A stretch of DNA of 64,000 nt, taken from assembly GCA_029449235.1 (NCBI GenBank), contig JANATG010000014.1, positions 186,001 through 250,000 of the forward strand, in the 5' to 3' direction. Under the pieces are notes generated by a model, which was not told where the DNA came from, searched no databases, and worked only from the letters and a program-made list of their open reading frames with translations. Source of the DNA: Linnemannia schmuckeri. Lineage: Eukaryota > Mortierellomycota > Mortierellomycetes > Mortierellales > Mortierellaceae. Both the position numbers and the translations under genes were made by a program. Below are positions 12,658-25,316 of the stretch, piece after piece; position 1 is the first letter of the stretch; the number at the start of each line of letters is the position of its first letter.

Positions 12658-15600
12658 TTAAGCGGCAGGCGCAACGGGAGGGATGGTGGTCTCAGGTGAA
12701 GGAGTTGGGCTTGGTGCGACTGAGGGTGTAGTAGGAGAAACAACTGGCTCAGGTGTAGGGGCCACAATGGGGGCAGGGGTATAAGCGTACTCCTTGTAGT
12801 ACCAGTCCTTAATCAAGGCAAAGTCAGGTCCGGTCTGAAGGGTGATTAAACCCGCGGTCTCAGGGTAGTAAATACCACTGCTCATATCAGGAAACAAACC
12901 AATAGGGAAGCCAGGGACAGTAACCTTGGGTGACCAAGAGACAGAAAATTTGAGGGGACCGGCAGCGGCAGCAGGGATGACGCTCTCAATGAACTTAAGC
13001 ATGAGCGCCTGTGCGCCAACTCTCTGAAGCTTCATCTTGAAAGTAATGGTCTTGGACTCGCCTGTTTTGAGTGTGTACTGCAAGTCATTCGTGAACTGAA
13101 TGGGCTTGTATGTGATGGCTCCTGGCCTAACTGAGAGAAAGGATGGGTCAAAAGCGTAGTCGTTCTCAGCCTTGGTGGCATCTCCTGTTACCGAGAATTC
13201 GTAGAGGAATGAATTGCTGACCGTGGTAGTCATCTCGATGATGCCATCATTAACGGTGGTTGGCAGAATCTTGACAGTCCAGACATTGCCGTATGCTGGT
13301 GGTGGAGGGTTCGGAACGATGAGGTTCTGGGGAAGAGCGAGAGATGTCTTAAGCGTCGAAAGACCAGCGTTCAAGGCAGGGTTAGAGGTTGCAGTCGAGT
13401 TGGCCCACAAGGTCATAGTAGGAGAAAGCAGAGTGAGGTCGGTTCCGAAGACACCAGCGCTAGGTGCGGTGTAGCTTTGGCCAAAAAGCGAGGGAACAAT
13501 GTTGTCTCCGGGGACGAGGCGAAGGTTAAAGATCTCGGTATATCCGATTCGGTTCTCCTGTTCATATCCCTTGTATCCAGCTTCCATGCCCATGGTACCA
13601 ATGTTAAGAGTAAGCTGACTGGGATTGTGGATGTTGACGACGTTGGAAACGAAGGTGAACCCAGCCTGCGAGTTGGGGTAGATCTGGATGACTGACAAGA
13701 ACTCAATGTTGTTGAGTCCCTGAAGTCCGGCCATCGTAGTCTTGACGTCCAGAGGAATGCCCTTGATCTCGACCAAACCGAATGGGCCGAGCTTCAACAT
13801 CGAGTCAGCAGTACCGCGGAGACCAAGTGTGTAGTTGGTGGCCAAGTTCAGGGCACCTACAAAGGCTGTGTAAATGTCATGAGAACCTTCTGCAACAACC
13901 AATGGAGCTGCGGGGGTGTTGGTCGAGACCTTGGAGCCGACAGTGGTCGCATCTGAGTATGGCGTGTTGAGAGTACCGACAACTTGGCCATTCTCGTCCA
14001 GGATCTGCACGTTCTGAGCCAGCTGATGGATAGGAACATCCATCGCAAAGGGAAGCTTGGTGTCTGCAGTGATGCTCGAGAGCGCCGTGGGAGCCCACAC
14101 ACAAGTGGCACAAGCAAAGTCCATCTCCATCGAGTTGATCGTGACCGACGAAATTGGAGCCTCCTGCAGAGGAGGCAAGGCCGTGTCGAGGAGAAGGCTC
14201 TTGATCGCTGCATCCAGCCACGACACTCCGGGAGCAGCGACACCTTGGGCCGTGAGAGGAGTAGCAACACCAGTCAAGGCGTTGTGGAAGATACCCTTGA
14301 TGTAAGGGGTCTTGTCAGTACCGTCAGCAGCAATGGTGGCGTTCAATGCAAAGCTTGAGCTGCTGTGAGGGACCAAGGCCATGTTATAGGCAAAGGCGGG
14401 TCCAAGGACATGGCCGGCGAACTGGGTGTCGAACTGCGAGACAGGGATCGTCATACCGATGGTCGAGGGGTTCGATAGCGACGCACTGATAGTCATGTGC
14501 ATACCAGCATCGTCGATAGAACTGATGACATAGTTCAGCAGCTGCAGGCCAGGCAGCTTGTTGAATCCATCGAGAGTGACAGTCTTGGTCATCGACACAC
14601 CAGGGAGTGAGGCTCCCATGGCGTTGACAACAATGCCCGTGGTCGAGATGGTCCACTCGAACTTCTCGTTGTTCAAAGCAAAGCTGGTGAAATCGGCAAA
14701 GGCTGCGCCGTCCGAGATGGTGAAGGGGACATTCTTCAGATCCAAAGCAGCACCTTGGTTGGCAATGGCCTTGACAGTCGGCATCGCCATGTTTCCAAGT
14801 GCCTTGCCGTTGAACGAGACAGTGAGGGGGTTGGGGAACACAATCTCGGCATCCAAAGGACCGGTCTTGGAGATGACTCCGATAATGTCAGTAGAGAAGC
14901 TGGTCTCGGTGGGAGCGTTGAGAGTAATGGCATCAAAAGCGAGAGCTGAGCCGTTGACAAGGATCTGGGCGATGGGAGTACCAACAACAGGGATGAGCTT
15001 GAGGATGGTCTGGTCAGTGCCAGTGGGGACACCGGTCTGGGTGTAGGGCATCGTCACCTGGTAGTCGCCGACCTTGACAGTGGTGGTCATGGTGATGTCG
15101 ACAGCAAGTCCAGCCATGGCCTTGGTCACAAACTCGGCAACGTTGAAGCCGACAAACAGGTCGGGTGAGGGGTTGCCGCCAGCCTGGAGAGCGAGGAGGC
15201 CGTCAAAGGCATCAGTGTTCAAGCCGTTGGAGACAGCCTGAGCACGGATCAAGGTCACAAGGTCATGAGGGTTGGTGTTCATAAGGAGAGGAGCCGTGAT
15301 AGTACCAGCGCCAACACCGGGGATGACTGGGGGACTGCCAAAGGTCGAGACAACGGTTCCGAGAGCAACACCGTTGTAGGTGATCTTGGTGTCGATCGAC
15401 AGGATGGTCATGGGAGGGACAAAGGGGTTGTTCACAGTGACCACCGTCTGAGCGAGGCCATCGACAAGCGTGGTATCGAGGACAACAAGCGAGGCACCTC
15501 CGAGCAGCTTGGTGGGGAGACCAGGCATCTGGGTTTCAATGTTCAAAGCGCCAAAGGCAAGGTTGAGCGACTCGACAGCAGTGCTGGTGGGAGTGCCGAC

Positions 15601-18167
15601 AATGCTGACAGTGGCACCAGCTCCGCTGGTATACAGTGTCAACAGCTCCATACCCTCAGGAGAGGCAGCAGGATTGATCGACGATGAAGCCTGGATGGTG
15701 TTGGCACCAGGGACAATGGCAAGGTTAGGCATCGTGACAGTGCCGAGGGCGACACCCTTGTAGACAAGGCTCAGCACAATATCGCCAGCGCTAAGCGAGA
15801 TCGACGAGGGGTTGACAATGACAACAGTGATGGCCATGGTCAGCTCAGTGGTCGTACCCGACACAACCTGCAGAGAAGCAATCGAAGGAGCAGGGTTGGC
15901 AAGGCTCTGGAGTCCGCTGAGAGCAGTCGAGGCATTGAAGGGGATGTTGACCAGGTTGACTGTGCCGATCGACGTGTTGGCATAGACCGAGGCCTGGCCG
16001 ACAACGTTGAAGGGGAGGTCAGCACCGACAGTCAAGTCGCGGTTGAACTCCTGGAAGGCTGTCTGCGAAGCCTGCTCGACAGTCAGAGGAGTCTGCAACA
16101 GGTCAAAGGTCAAGGTGCCAGCAGCCATGTTGGAGGTCGAGGGGTTGTAGCTCGAGTTCAAGCTGGCGATCGACACACCTCCGCGGGTGATGGTGAACGA
16201 GTTGGCGACCTGAGTGAACGCAATGTTGAAACCGAAACCGTCAGGGAGCGAGTAGTTGGCAATGACACCAGTAGAAGTAGTGGCGGGCTGGTAGGCGGTG
16301 GGAGGAGTGAAAGTAAGACCCAGAGCACCGAGATTTAAGGCCTTGATGAGCTGGAGGGGAGCTGGACTCTGGAGAGGGACAATCAGCTTGAGCTGCTTGA
16401 CAGCTGTCGACAGCCACTCGACCGAGTTGACACCGTCGGGTTTGACTTCGAAACCAGTGGCAGTGGTCTCGGTGACCACGTTGCCAATGTAGCGCGACAT
16501 CATCTCGGATGTGATGGCGAGACCCTCGGGGGTGGACTGAGGGACGAGGTATCCCTTCATGCTCAGTGTCTGAGCGCCACGGACCATGGTCAAGTTGGAC
16601 GAGGTGACGTATCCCATAAGAGTGTCCTTGTAGGAGATGGCGAGCGTGAGAGAGCCCATGTACATCTGGATGGCCGAGGGGTTGTTGACGGTGGTATCGA
16701 TGTTGACGAGGATACCCTTTCCGGTGGGGTCGTCGCCTGGGAGCGAGAACTTTTCGATCTTGACACCCGAGAGACCATGGAACGCTGTAAGAGCGAAGCA
16801 AGATGAGAGGTGGGGGAGATGATTGGGAAAAAGGGGGTTGAAAGTGAAATAATGGATGAATTAGGATCTATATTCGAGATATAAAACAAGGCAGAGAGAG
16901 TAGAGAGCGACATAGCATAGGTGACAGCAGTGAAAAGGATGTATACCATTGACAGTGATGTCCTTGTCGAGGTCGAGATCCTTGACGGTGTGGCCAAGGG
17001 CCTTGACGTTGAGCTTTCCAGAGAGGTGCCAGACAAAGGTCTCGGCATTGAGCATGTAGCTGGTGAACTCTGTGAATGCGGCAGCATCAGTGACCTGGAA
17101 GCTGCTCTGGAGGTCCAAAGTACCGTGACCACCGCTGTTTGTGAAAGAGAGTAGAATGAAGGTATAGACGTGAACAGTCAGTAACATCCAGGGAATAACA
17201 CTCAAAGATCAGAAATCAAATAACAAGATATTCAAATTAACTGGACACACAAACAGAAGGGGACCAAAATCTACAACAATGGAGAGCAAAGTGAACAAGG
17301 CCGAAGAATACAACTTACGAGGCAGTGCTGGTGCCAGGGATGATGGTGGTGCCGAGGACCTTGTTGTTCCAGGAGACAGTGACGGTGCCGGGGAAGGAGA
17401 TGTCGGCGTGGAAGGGGCCAGTGTTGTCCATCTCTCCGACCATGACAATGTCCATCGAGGTGGCAGAGGGGTTGGTGATGTCCTACATACGTGATGCATT
17501 GATGGCGAGATAAAGAGGTGTTACAGGTGATGAGACCAAGTGGTCAAAAGTGAAGGAGAACGAGGGCGTGTGTTGACAGTGCAGAGAAGAATGGTGATGA
17601 TGGGAGAGAGAGGAACGAAGAGGGAGGAGCAGGTGTAAGGTAGAGGGGTAGAGGAATGGAAGGATAGGGAAGTATGGAGAGATGGGTTATTGGAGACAGG
17701 GAGCAGAGGGGAGATGGAAGAGATGAGAGGTAAAGAGGGTGCGTTTCAGTGGACGTGAAAAGGAAGGGAAAGAAAGGTAAAAAAGGAGAAGATGAGGGAA
17801 AAGCGCGATGAAGGGGGAGAGGCGGTAGAAGAGTCGCGTGGCGAGAGAGGAAGAGTTGTTAGTACCCATGGAGTATGGACTTTTCTGCGTTTACCCATAC
17901 CCTCCATCAATAAAAAGAGGAGGAGCGACTTACAATCTGAGAGAAGCTGATGGTGGCCTTGTTCATGAGACCTTGGGCAATCTTAGGCATGATGACATAG
18001 AGGGCCAGGACTACAGCGATAATGATAGCAATGATAGTTGTGGGGATGCAGCAAATCCAGAATTTGCGGCGACGGTAGAATTTGGGGCGGCTAGCCTGTT
18101 TGACATCTTCATACTCGTCAAATTCGTCGTGCTGCTGCTCATCTTCTTCACGGATGTCGAAAGCCAT
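12658..18167 (-). CDS. Large DUF3712-type single-pass membrane protein, copy A (four exons)
   Basis: Exons on the - strand are 18167-17934, 17482-17319, 17134-16947 and 16784-12658, all GT-AG, giving 1570 residues. Residues 1-24 are acidic (EEDEQQHDEFDEYEDVK), then RRRK, then a membrane segment at about 36-60. The basic side precedes it, so a type II topology with a huge lumenal or outer C-terminal part is expected. That part is made of repeated beta-rich segments with recurring (V/I)NNPS, NPSxxS and GxVxMPN-type motifs, as in fungal DUF3712/LEA-like proteins such as yeast vacuolar Tag1 (assignment from recognition, not a search). The C-terminus is Pro/Ser/Thr-rich. Intron 1 (451 bp) is strongly C/T-rich in the sense strand. 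No enzymatic motif is seen. Confidence 0.82.
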
Positions 18168-21100
18168 GACAAGGGGTGAAAATCAGGGAGGAGGGCTGTG
18201 GATATGGAGAAGGAGGATGCTACTGATGGAACTGTCGACCGTGGGGCAGGGAGTAGCGAGAAATGGGTCTTGCCTAGGAGGGATGGTGAGGGGAAGTAGG
18301 AGGAGGGTAGAGGAAGAGGGGCGGGGAGTTGACGGGGGGGAAGAGAAACAAGGAGAGTGCCAAAGATCGAACCTAGGGGCGGTATGTTCCTTTATATTGT
18401 CAGCAAATACGAAAGAAAAATAAAAAGGGGCGTGGGCATTGGTGCAACAATCATGTTGGGCACAAAAACAGGATAGGTCTCTCTCATAGTACTCATTGTT
18501 TACTTTGCTCACAAGTTTTGTTACTTGGCTGTTTGTATGTATATGGATTTTGTATATAGTTGATGGATATGCGTACTTGGAAAGGTATAGGTAGATATGC
18601 ATTACTCGACAAGATGGAAGGGCCCGTTTGTTGAAAAGGAAGCACTCTTCTTTTGGCCACCTTTTTGGCCAGAGTTGTCGGACCCAAACATAGACGCCCT
18701 CCTCACGAGCTTGAAGCTCTTTTTTTAAAGTAACTTTCTAAAATGAGGCTGAAATAATGTCCCACCCCTTCGTATTCATGTCAGTGGACGATGCCTTTGG
18801 GTTGCTTCTTCACTCGCGATTGCTCTCACCTCAAAACATGCTCGCCTCCCATTCTATCTAATGTCTCGCTCTTTCTTCTCCTCCACATCTGTTCGTCCTG
18901 AGATGTGGTTATGGTGTGGGTTTCCCGATCGGAGAGGGAAAAACATGGTCAGTAGAATAGATGCTTGTTAAGCTTGAATTTTCAAAGAGACCATTTGCAC
19001 GCGTTTGTTTGTTTTTCCTCTCATCCTTCTTCCTGTCCATTCTTTCACCTTTAGGTTACTCTCTTTGTTGTTGAGTGTACTCCGTCATTTCGTTGCGCTT
19101 CATGTATTGTTTTCTCTCTAGAACATGTTCGCGTGCTGCAATGTCTGCATTTCGCTGCAGACACACACTTTTCTGTATCAAGACGTTCGCAATGCAGTAC
19201 GCATGGTTTGATTACAGATGAAAGGAAAAATGAAGTGCAGAGTCGCAGGTGGTTGTTCCTGTGTAAAATGCAAGGTGGGCTTCACTTTCAGTCTCCATAC
19301 ATTATTTACAACATCCCTTCATTGGTTCATTTTCCCACATCTCCCTCTTCCACTGTAGTTCTCTCCTATTGGAGATCGAGAGGAAGAAATGACAAGGAAG
19401 GCAAGAGACAAAGGCAGGAGAGACGCATAAGAAAGAGGGAGAAGAGTGAGGGAGCCCTTTTTTGTGCATAAAAACAAGCTAGCGATCGGCATTAGTTCCC
19501 AGCAAACCTAAAATCATCGGGGCTGTTTTCTTTGTTGACTTTGTTTATTTGCTTTGATTCATCGTCTCTGGCCTAACTGCATCGCCCAATTTTTGAGTTT
19601 TATTTTCTTGGCGTTGCTCACATTTTTTTCCTTTATCTCCTGTCTGGATCCCCTTGGATGGACATAATCCCAAGAGGTATTGCTGCAATGAAAGAAAGAA
19701 GGAGAAAGGGTATGAGGGAAAATTTCTTGGAATGAAAACAAAATGATACTCTTTCATAGATACGTCCACTCCACAACGACCAGTCAATGCGCAAGAGTTG
19801 ATGGAGGGAGGAAGAGATAGAGAGGATGGATTCATTGCACTACGGACCTGAGCTATCAAACTGTCTCTAGGAAGTGCTACGCGTTCTCAATTTTTGTTTT
19901 GTTTTTGTTTTTTGGCATTTGTTTACGAAAGTGGAATAACATTTTGACAAAGATTAAACGCAGTCGTCTAGGCCTGAAGGTATCCAATAAGTAGGCGTTC
20001 GCGTATGTAGACAACTACGAATGAATGACACTTAATCATTTCTGCGTTGGACATACAATGTTTTAGTTTATGCCCAACGCTACAATGTGTGAATAGATGG
20101 AACGCGCGATGAACGAGGGGAGAACCTTCGCAACAGTACTGTAAACATTCGCTGGAAGGTTATGTGATCATCTGGGGGGTATTCAGTAAGGAAAGGTACG
20201 CGGGATGCAAACAATAATGAATGAACGGCAGCCAATCATCCGGTTGAGGAAAACCCGCTAATGTATTTTTTGGCACTCTTCCACACTCGAATGATTGGCT
20301 GCCGTTCATTCGTTATTGTTCGCATCCCGCGTACCTTTACTTACTGAATACCCTCCTGATGGTTTCTTTTTTTGTATCAATGCGGTCTTCTATATGTAGA
20401 CTTCTACTTCTTGAATATTCTTCTGGTCCATAGAACTTCAACTAATCTCCACTGGAAAAATTCGTCGCATGTTGACTCGACACTTTACCATGATGCGCAG
20501 AAGTCATTACGTGCCACTTGCTGGAGGATTCTCTTCCCTTTTAGTCCTTTTCCTCCTCTTCGTCCTCCTTCCGCCTCTATCCCCATCCATCTATTCATGT
20601 TTTCTTCCTTCCCTTGCTCCCTTCCGCCTTCCTTCTCTCCGTTCCTTTCCTTTTTTTTCTTCAAAGCGATATCTTCATCCTTTGAAGATGGTGCTACCAG
20701 AAAAGACACATTTTGTATGACCTTCATCTACCATATAAACACGGGTGTACTACAAGCTGGTAAAAAATCACAATAACAACTCCCAAACCTAAAATGCATC
20801 GATAGGGCGGTTTTGTTTTGTTTTCTCGAGTTTGTTTTGCGCCCAAAGAAAAAAAAGTAGTACAACAAAGAGTTCCTATTCTTTGAGAACAACATGTTTT
20901 TCCTATCTGTAAAAAAGGAATTGGTCCCTTTATTACATGAGGTACCAAGACTTCCGCTCGAAAGGTGCAAGGCTGGTTCTTGAAATGCCGATTCGGTCGA
21001 TAGGATTGATAGGAGTCGTAGCATGAGGGAAGAGGGAAGAGGGAAGAAGAAACATCATCTTGGTGAATACAGGCGGGTGAAAAAAGGTGCAGGCGCTCCA

Positions 21101-24100
21101 CTAGTCGTTACCGGAAAAAATATGAATAAACAAACGCTGTGGAGAAGATTCGTGTAAATGGGTTCATTTTACTTTGTTCCGAATGTTCGCACTGACCGTA
21201 AAAAAGACTTGAAGGGAGAGAATGGGATGTTTCTTCAACCCTCATGATCGTGCATCTTGGGTTACTTCGGTGAAGGACTTTTTGGATGTTAGGGTGAGAG
21301 AGATATGTAACAAGAGAATGACAAATGAAAAAAGGAATAACATTGCGGCGTGAACATTCTAGATATATGTCTTCCAATCACCGAGCGCAACAGGACGTGT
21401 GTGAGGGAACGAGTAGGTGAGATGTAAATTATACACAGGATGAGAATACACGTAGTATTTGTGATGTGTGGTATCATTTTTTGTTTCGTTGTTATTTTCG
21501 TTGCTTGCTTTTGTTTTGATTTGTGGGTGTACAATTTTCGCCGTTTGCAGTGGGCTCCTTTCCCAAGGCTCAAAGGGCGCCAACGAATGATCCTCTTCTT
21601 CATTGGGCTATGTCGTGGTGCTACAATACCTTACTGAAGCTTTTGTCTGTAAGACCATGGATCTCTACACGCATGACTCTTCGCTTTTCTTAACCTCACT
21701 TTCCAGGGTGTCAAAGGCAGGAGTGCAGTAGAAGGATGCATGTAGTACAGGATAATTCCGATGACAAACACCTAACAAAAATTGCTTTTTTCCTCGTGAG
21801 AGGCTGTTAATGTTTGCTTTCGACCTGTTCCTAATGTATCCAAGATGCAGTCAGTCTGTTAGTCAGCTACTGCAATGTAACGCAAAAAAAAACATTACAA
21901 CGAAGACGTGTAAAATACACGTGTGACAAGGAATGATGATAGAATCTAGATCACACAAAAATATAAGAAGTAGGTGAAAAAGCATGCATATGCCCAGCAA
22001 GCGACCCTTGCGTTACTGTCCTCCTCCAGGCGAATTGCGGCTACAGCTCAGGAATCTTGACAGTGGTTGCAATACGTGTGAGTACATATCGAGGAATGAG
22101 TCCGTGCTGTATTTGACTTTTCCTAGTCTCCTCTCTATTTACCAACGAATGAGAAGTAAGGCAAGTGATCTGGGAGAGAGCGGTATCGTATCCCTTATTC
22201 GTAGTTGGGTCTTCTCCACAAGGCTCATAAATTTCCTTCCTTCTCCGATCCTTCCTCTTAAGAAAAGGGCTACTTTAGAGGGAAGAAAAATAGCACTCAT
22301 TGACGTCCGTGGGCAGGTGGCATTCTTCCAAAGGATAAGTCAGGACAGTGGAAGAAAGAATGAGACGCAAGGAGAACGAAAAACTATGAAAATAGATGCC
22401 AAGGGCTAGGTATTTCATTTCAATGCGCCGCGATGTTTCACTGGCGCGTTCATCCTCATCGAACACAATCTTTTTTTACGCTACGTTGTTTCTATGGCGG
22501 AATTTTGTAACTTTTTTCATCCAAAGTGGGAGTGGTTGTCAAAGGCGACAGAAAACAAAGGCGTTTCATTCACGTCCTCTTCCCGCCCATGTTTACTTCA
22601 CGCTCTCTCTTTGATTCTAGAAAATGGCAGACCTTGATGAGTCCAAGTCCCCTGATTGATGGATTGAGCCCGTGTTAACCATAAATGAATCCAGAGCAGC
22701 ACAGTAAGGCAGAAAGAGGGGACAGCTGTTACTCTTGATGAACAACTTCTTGGTTTTATAACATGGTCTCATGCTGGCAGCTCTGTTATCCCAACAAAAA
22801 ATCCATATCAAGTAATCGAAAAGATAGATCCATGAAAAGTTTAAGAGAGCTTAAATACTAAAAATCTAACCCGCCTGTAAGATTTCCGTGTGACAACCCC
22901 AGTAAGAACTCTTTTTTGGGCTGTTTCTTTCTCTCTCTTCCTCTCTCAACTTCTCTCCATTCAGAAAAGTAAATAAAGAGCCCGGATACTCACATGAGCT
23001 ACCTCTGCTTTTGACCCACCTGGAAGTAATCAAACGCCGAACACGCCACTCCAAAACCGAAAAATGAGAGGCGCGTAATTTATCCATCAGGCGCGTTTTA
23101 GTGTGGAGGAAGAGAAAGAGAAGACGCAACCGAGAACTTTCTCCACATTTGAATTTGAATTCTTCCCTAACTAACCTCTGTGGTTTACGGCTCCGACTAG
23201 GGAACAGGCCACTCCATTGCCTTTGTTCACCACGCACCCTCTCAGCTCTTAAAGGTGCAGATCAACAGCTCTGAGGGGTATACTCGTTTAGTGCCGGTAT
23301 TATCGATACTGCCTACTCACAACAAAGGGGCTGTTATCTCGAAAAATACTAGGAGGATATTGCACAAAAGCGAGAGTGGATGGTTTGCTTTTGTCGTTGC
23401 CTTGGCCCAACTTGCTGTCAAAAGGTGAGGGTAGCATACAACACGAGTTTGTGTGTTTGTACCATCATTTGACAGGAGAAGTATAGGAAGAGCGGGCTCA
23501 TGACTGAGGAAAGGGACAAATGTCTGAAAAGCCAAACATGAGAGAGAAGTAGGGAAAGGACTGGGAAACATTGATGCCTTTGGGATAGGTGTGGCACTGC
23601 AAACCTTATCCACTGCTGAGAAGGAAGGAACCAATTGCCTTCAGGTCTTTACGTACGACGACATCTCTCAACTACATACTTCGATCCATGCCAAACCTTG
23701 TGTTTGCATTAACAAAGTTGTACTTTTGTTGATATATCCTAACACTCCCACCAAGAACGTGTACGCGCACTAGGCGTTCTTTTCTGTTCTTTTTTACCAT
23801 CTGTCGTACGGTATTCTCCCACAGTGAGTTTTCATGCAAGAAATTATCCGACACGACACTCCCTTCTATCAATGGGTGAAAACACTCAAACAGCACCCAA
23901 CCAACGGAGAATGTAAACAATACGCCGAGGAATCCATACCTACAGAGAGAAACGTGCTCTGAACCGAAGTTTGTATTGTTTACGTGTGACATCCATACAA
24001 CTTGGCCATGAATTAACCGAATATGAACAAAGTTTAGGAAGTCCCACGCATTGCCCTGCCACATCAACTCGCCCTCCATGGTCCCATTTTGTCACTTTGT

Positions 24101-24443
24101 CGTTTCACGAACACCCGTTTGGATACGCTAAACAAAGTTCTACAATACCAAGAAACTAAACCACTCAAACGTTCCTTCTTCTCACCATGCATATCAGCTT
24201 TGTCAGTGCATTCTTTCTCCAGCTACAGTGCCAGTTCAATTGCTATTTACTGTATTCGAAGTGAGGTAGCGAGAGTAGTGCCTATGCACTCTTCCCTTTG
24301 TCTTTGGTGTTTATGCTGTCTGCTCTCCCCGCAAGTTGATCTCCGCCTAAACTGGAACAGCCCTCTATTTTTTTGTTTGTAGGATCTTTGATCTGCTTAA
24401 TCTTAACGTTGCAATCTTTTGTCGCTTCGCACTCCCTCTATGG
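18168..24443. other. About 6.3 kb without a recognisable gene (unit A)
   Basis: Between the divergently transcribed membrane-protein and ML genes I see no homologous domain, tRNA or convincing multi-exon gene. The first ~200 bp (18168-18380) are purine-rich, that is pyrimidine-rich in the sense of the - strand gene, and probably form its promoter and leader. Open frames of 60-141 codons exist (for example 21984-22409 on + and 23672-24079 on -, the latter with one hydrophobic segment). Their conservation in unit B means little because non-coding sequence is equally conserved. A MITE lies at 20174-20356. Confidence 0.55.
20174..20356. mobile_element. MITE, family 1, full copy
   Basis: Long terminal inverted repeats of roughly 70 bp: the left end reads GGGGGGTATTCAGTAAG and the right end is its near complement CTTACTGAATACCCTCC. 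Both arms continue through AAAGGTACGCGGGATGC and the GGCAGCCAATCATC core. The middle is AT-rich. There is no coding capacity. No clear target-site duplication was found. The element lies in the ~450-bp stretch of unit A missing from unit B. A related shorter copy is at 36857-36970. Confidence 0.8.
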
Positions 24444-24450
24444 TATAAAA
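24444..24450 (+). promoter_or_regulatory. TATA box of ML gene A
   Basis: TATAAAA lies 88 bp upstream of the ATG at 24538, in the context TGGTATAAAAGGG. Transcription would start about 30 bp downstream, leaving a C/A-rich leader of about 60 bases (TCACCCAGCC, CACTCACTCACC). Confidence 0.7.
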
Positions 24451-24537
24451 GGGACCAAACAGCCCGCTTTTTTCATTCCTTGCACTTCTCGTCCCACAAT
24501 CACCCAGCCATCCCACACTCACTCACCTTTTATTATC

Positions 24538-25316
24538 ATGAAATTCACCACCGCCCTCGCTGTTCTCGCTACCGCTGTCATCTCCGCTGTCTCAGCCCAG
24601 ACCGGAACCTACACCGACTTGAGCAACTGCCCCAACGCTGGCCCCACTGGCTATGCCGCCACTAATGTGACCATCTCTCCCTCCCCCCTCTGCATCAGCA
24701 AGCCCTTCTGCCTGACTGCCACTGGCATTCTTTCCACCCCCATCACAGAGGGTGCTGAGTACGTCATCACTGGTCGCTGGCTCGGGCGCGTCCTCTACAC
24801 TGATGTCCATGACTTGTGCTCCCTCCTTGCTGCCAATGGTCAGAGTTGCGACGTCCCTGCTGGACCCTTCAACTTGAAGTTGTGTGTTGATCTCAAGCCC
24901 CACTACCCCAACGGCGTAAGTCTTTTGCGTATCATTCGAACGACGGCAGTTCGGGTGCAATTTTGCCATATTCCACCCATAAGCTTTTCTGTCTCCACCC
25001 ATAAGCTTTTCTGTCTATTTCTCACCACCAATGTATATCTTTTTTTTTGTCTTTCATATAGTGGGTCTTCGACTTCCAATTCCATGCTAACAACGGCGAC
25101 GGAAATCTTCTCTTCTGCCAGTCAAGTAAGTTTTTTCCTAGACTTTATTATTCGTTGAAAGCATAGAGTGTCAAAACTTGTAAAACAATCCTTGAACTGA
25201 CGTATTTCTCCTGTTGGTTAATTTTGTTTTTCCTTGAATACTGCCTACTAGCCCCTAACTATCCCAACATTGAGAACCCTCAACTTGTGGGTTTGAAGGG
25301 AATCAACTGTCCCTAA
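24538..25316 (+). CDS. Secreted ML-domain-like (lipid-binding type) protein, copy A (three exons)
   Basis: Exons 24538-24915, 25062-25125 and 25252-25316 (GT-AG, phases 0 and 1) give 168 residues. Residues 1-20 form a signal peptide (MKFTTALAVLATAVISAVSA). The mature part has the cysteine pattern and layout of MD-2-related lipid-recognition proteins (NPC2 / phosphatidylglycerol-phosphatidylinositol transfer type): SPLCISKPFCLTATGIL, then ITEGAEYVITGRW, HDLCSLLAANGQSCDVPAG, LCVDLKPHYPNG, and FHANNGDGNLLFCQS in exon 2. These proteins bind lipids in a beta-sandwich pocket; the ligand here is unknown. A longer unspliced frame from 24373 runs through intron 1 and is not the product. AATAAA follows near 25437. 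Divergent from the membrane-protein gene of the same unit. Confidence 0.8.

Noticed and set aside
13214..18423. Many 60-190-codon frames antisense to or out of frame with the membrane-protein genes (also at 45.5-50.8 and 58.3-63.9 kb)
   Set aside because: They are shadows of a long GC-rich, codon-biased coding sequence; the same frames recur in all three copies only because the sense gene is duplicated.
20372..20776. 134-codon frame with signal-like hydrophobic runs
   Set aside because: It is pyrimidine-rich low-complexity sequence (Phe/Leu/Ser/Pro), and the first part lies in the unit-A-specific insertion.
21984..22409. 141-codon frame on + in unit A (copy at 53960-54385)
   Set aside because: No domain, no promoter sign, and identity between units is not informative here.
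23672..24079. 135-codon frame on the - strand with one hydrophobic segment (copy at 55648-56055)
   Set aside because: It could be a small membrane protein, but I found no recognisable family or supporting exons, and its conservation between units equals that of surrounding non-coding DNA.
24373..25158. 261-codon unspliced frame over the ML gene
   Set aside because: It reads through intron 1 and starts upstream of the TATA box; the spliced 168-residue product has the signal peptide and family pattern.
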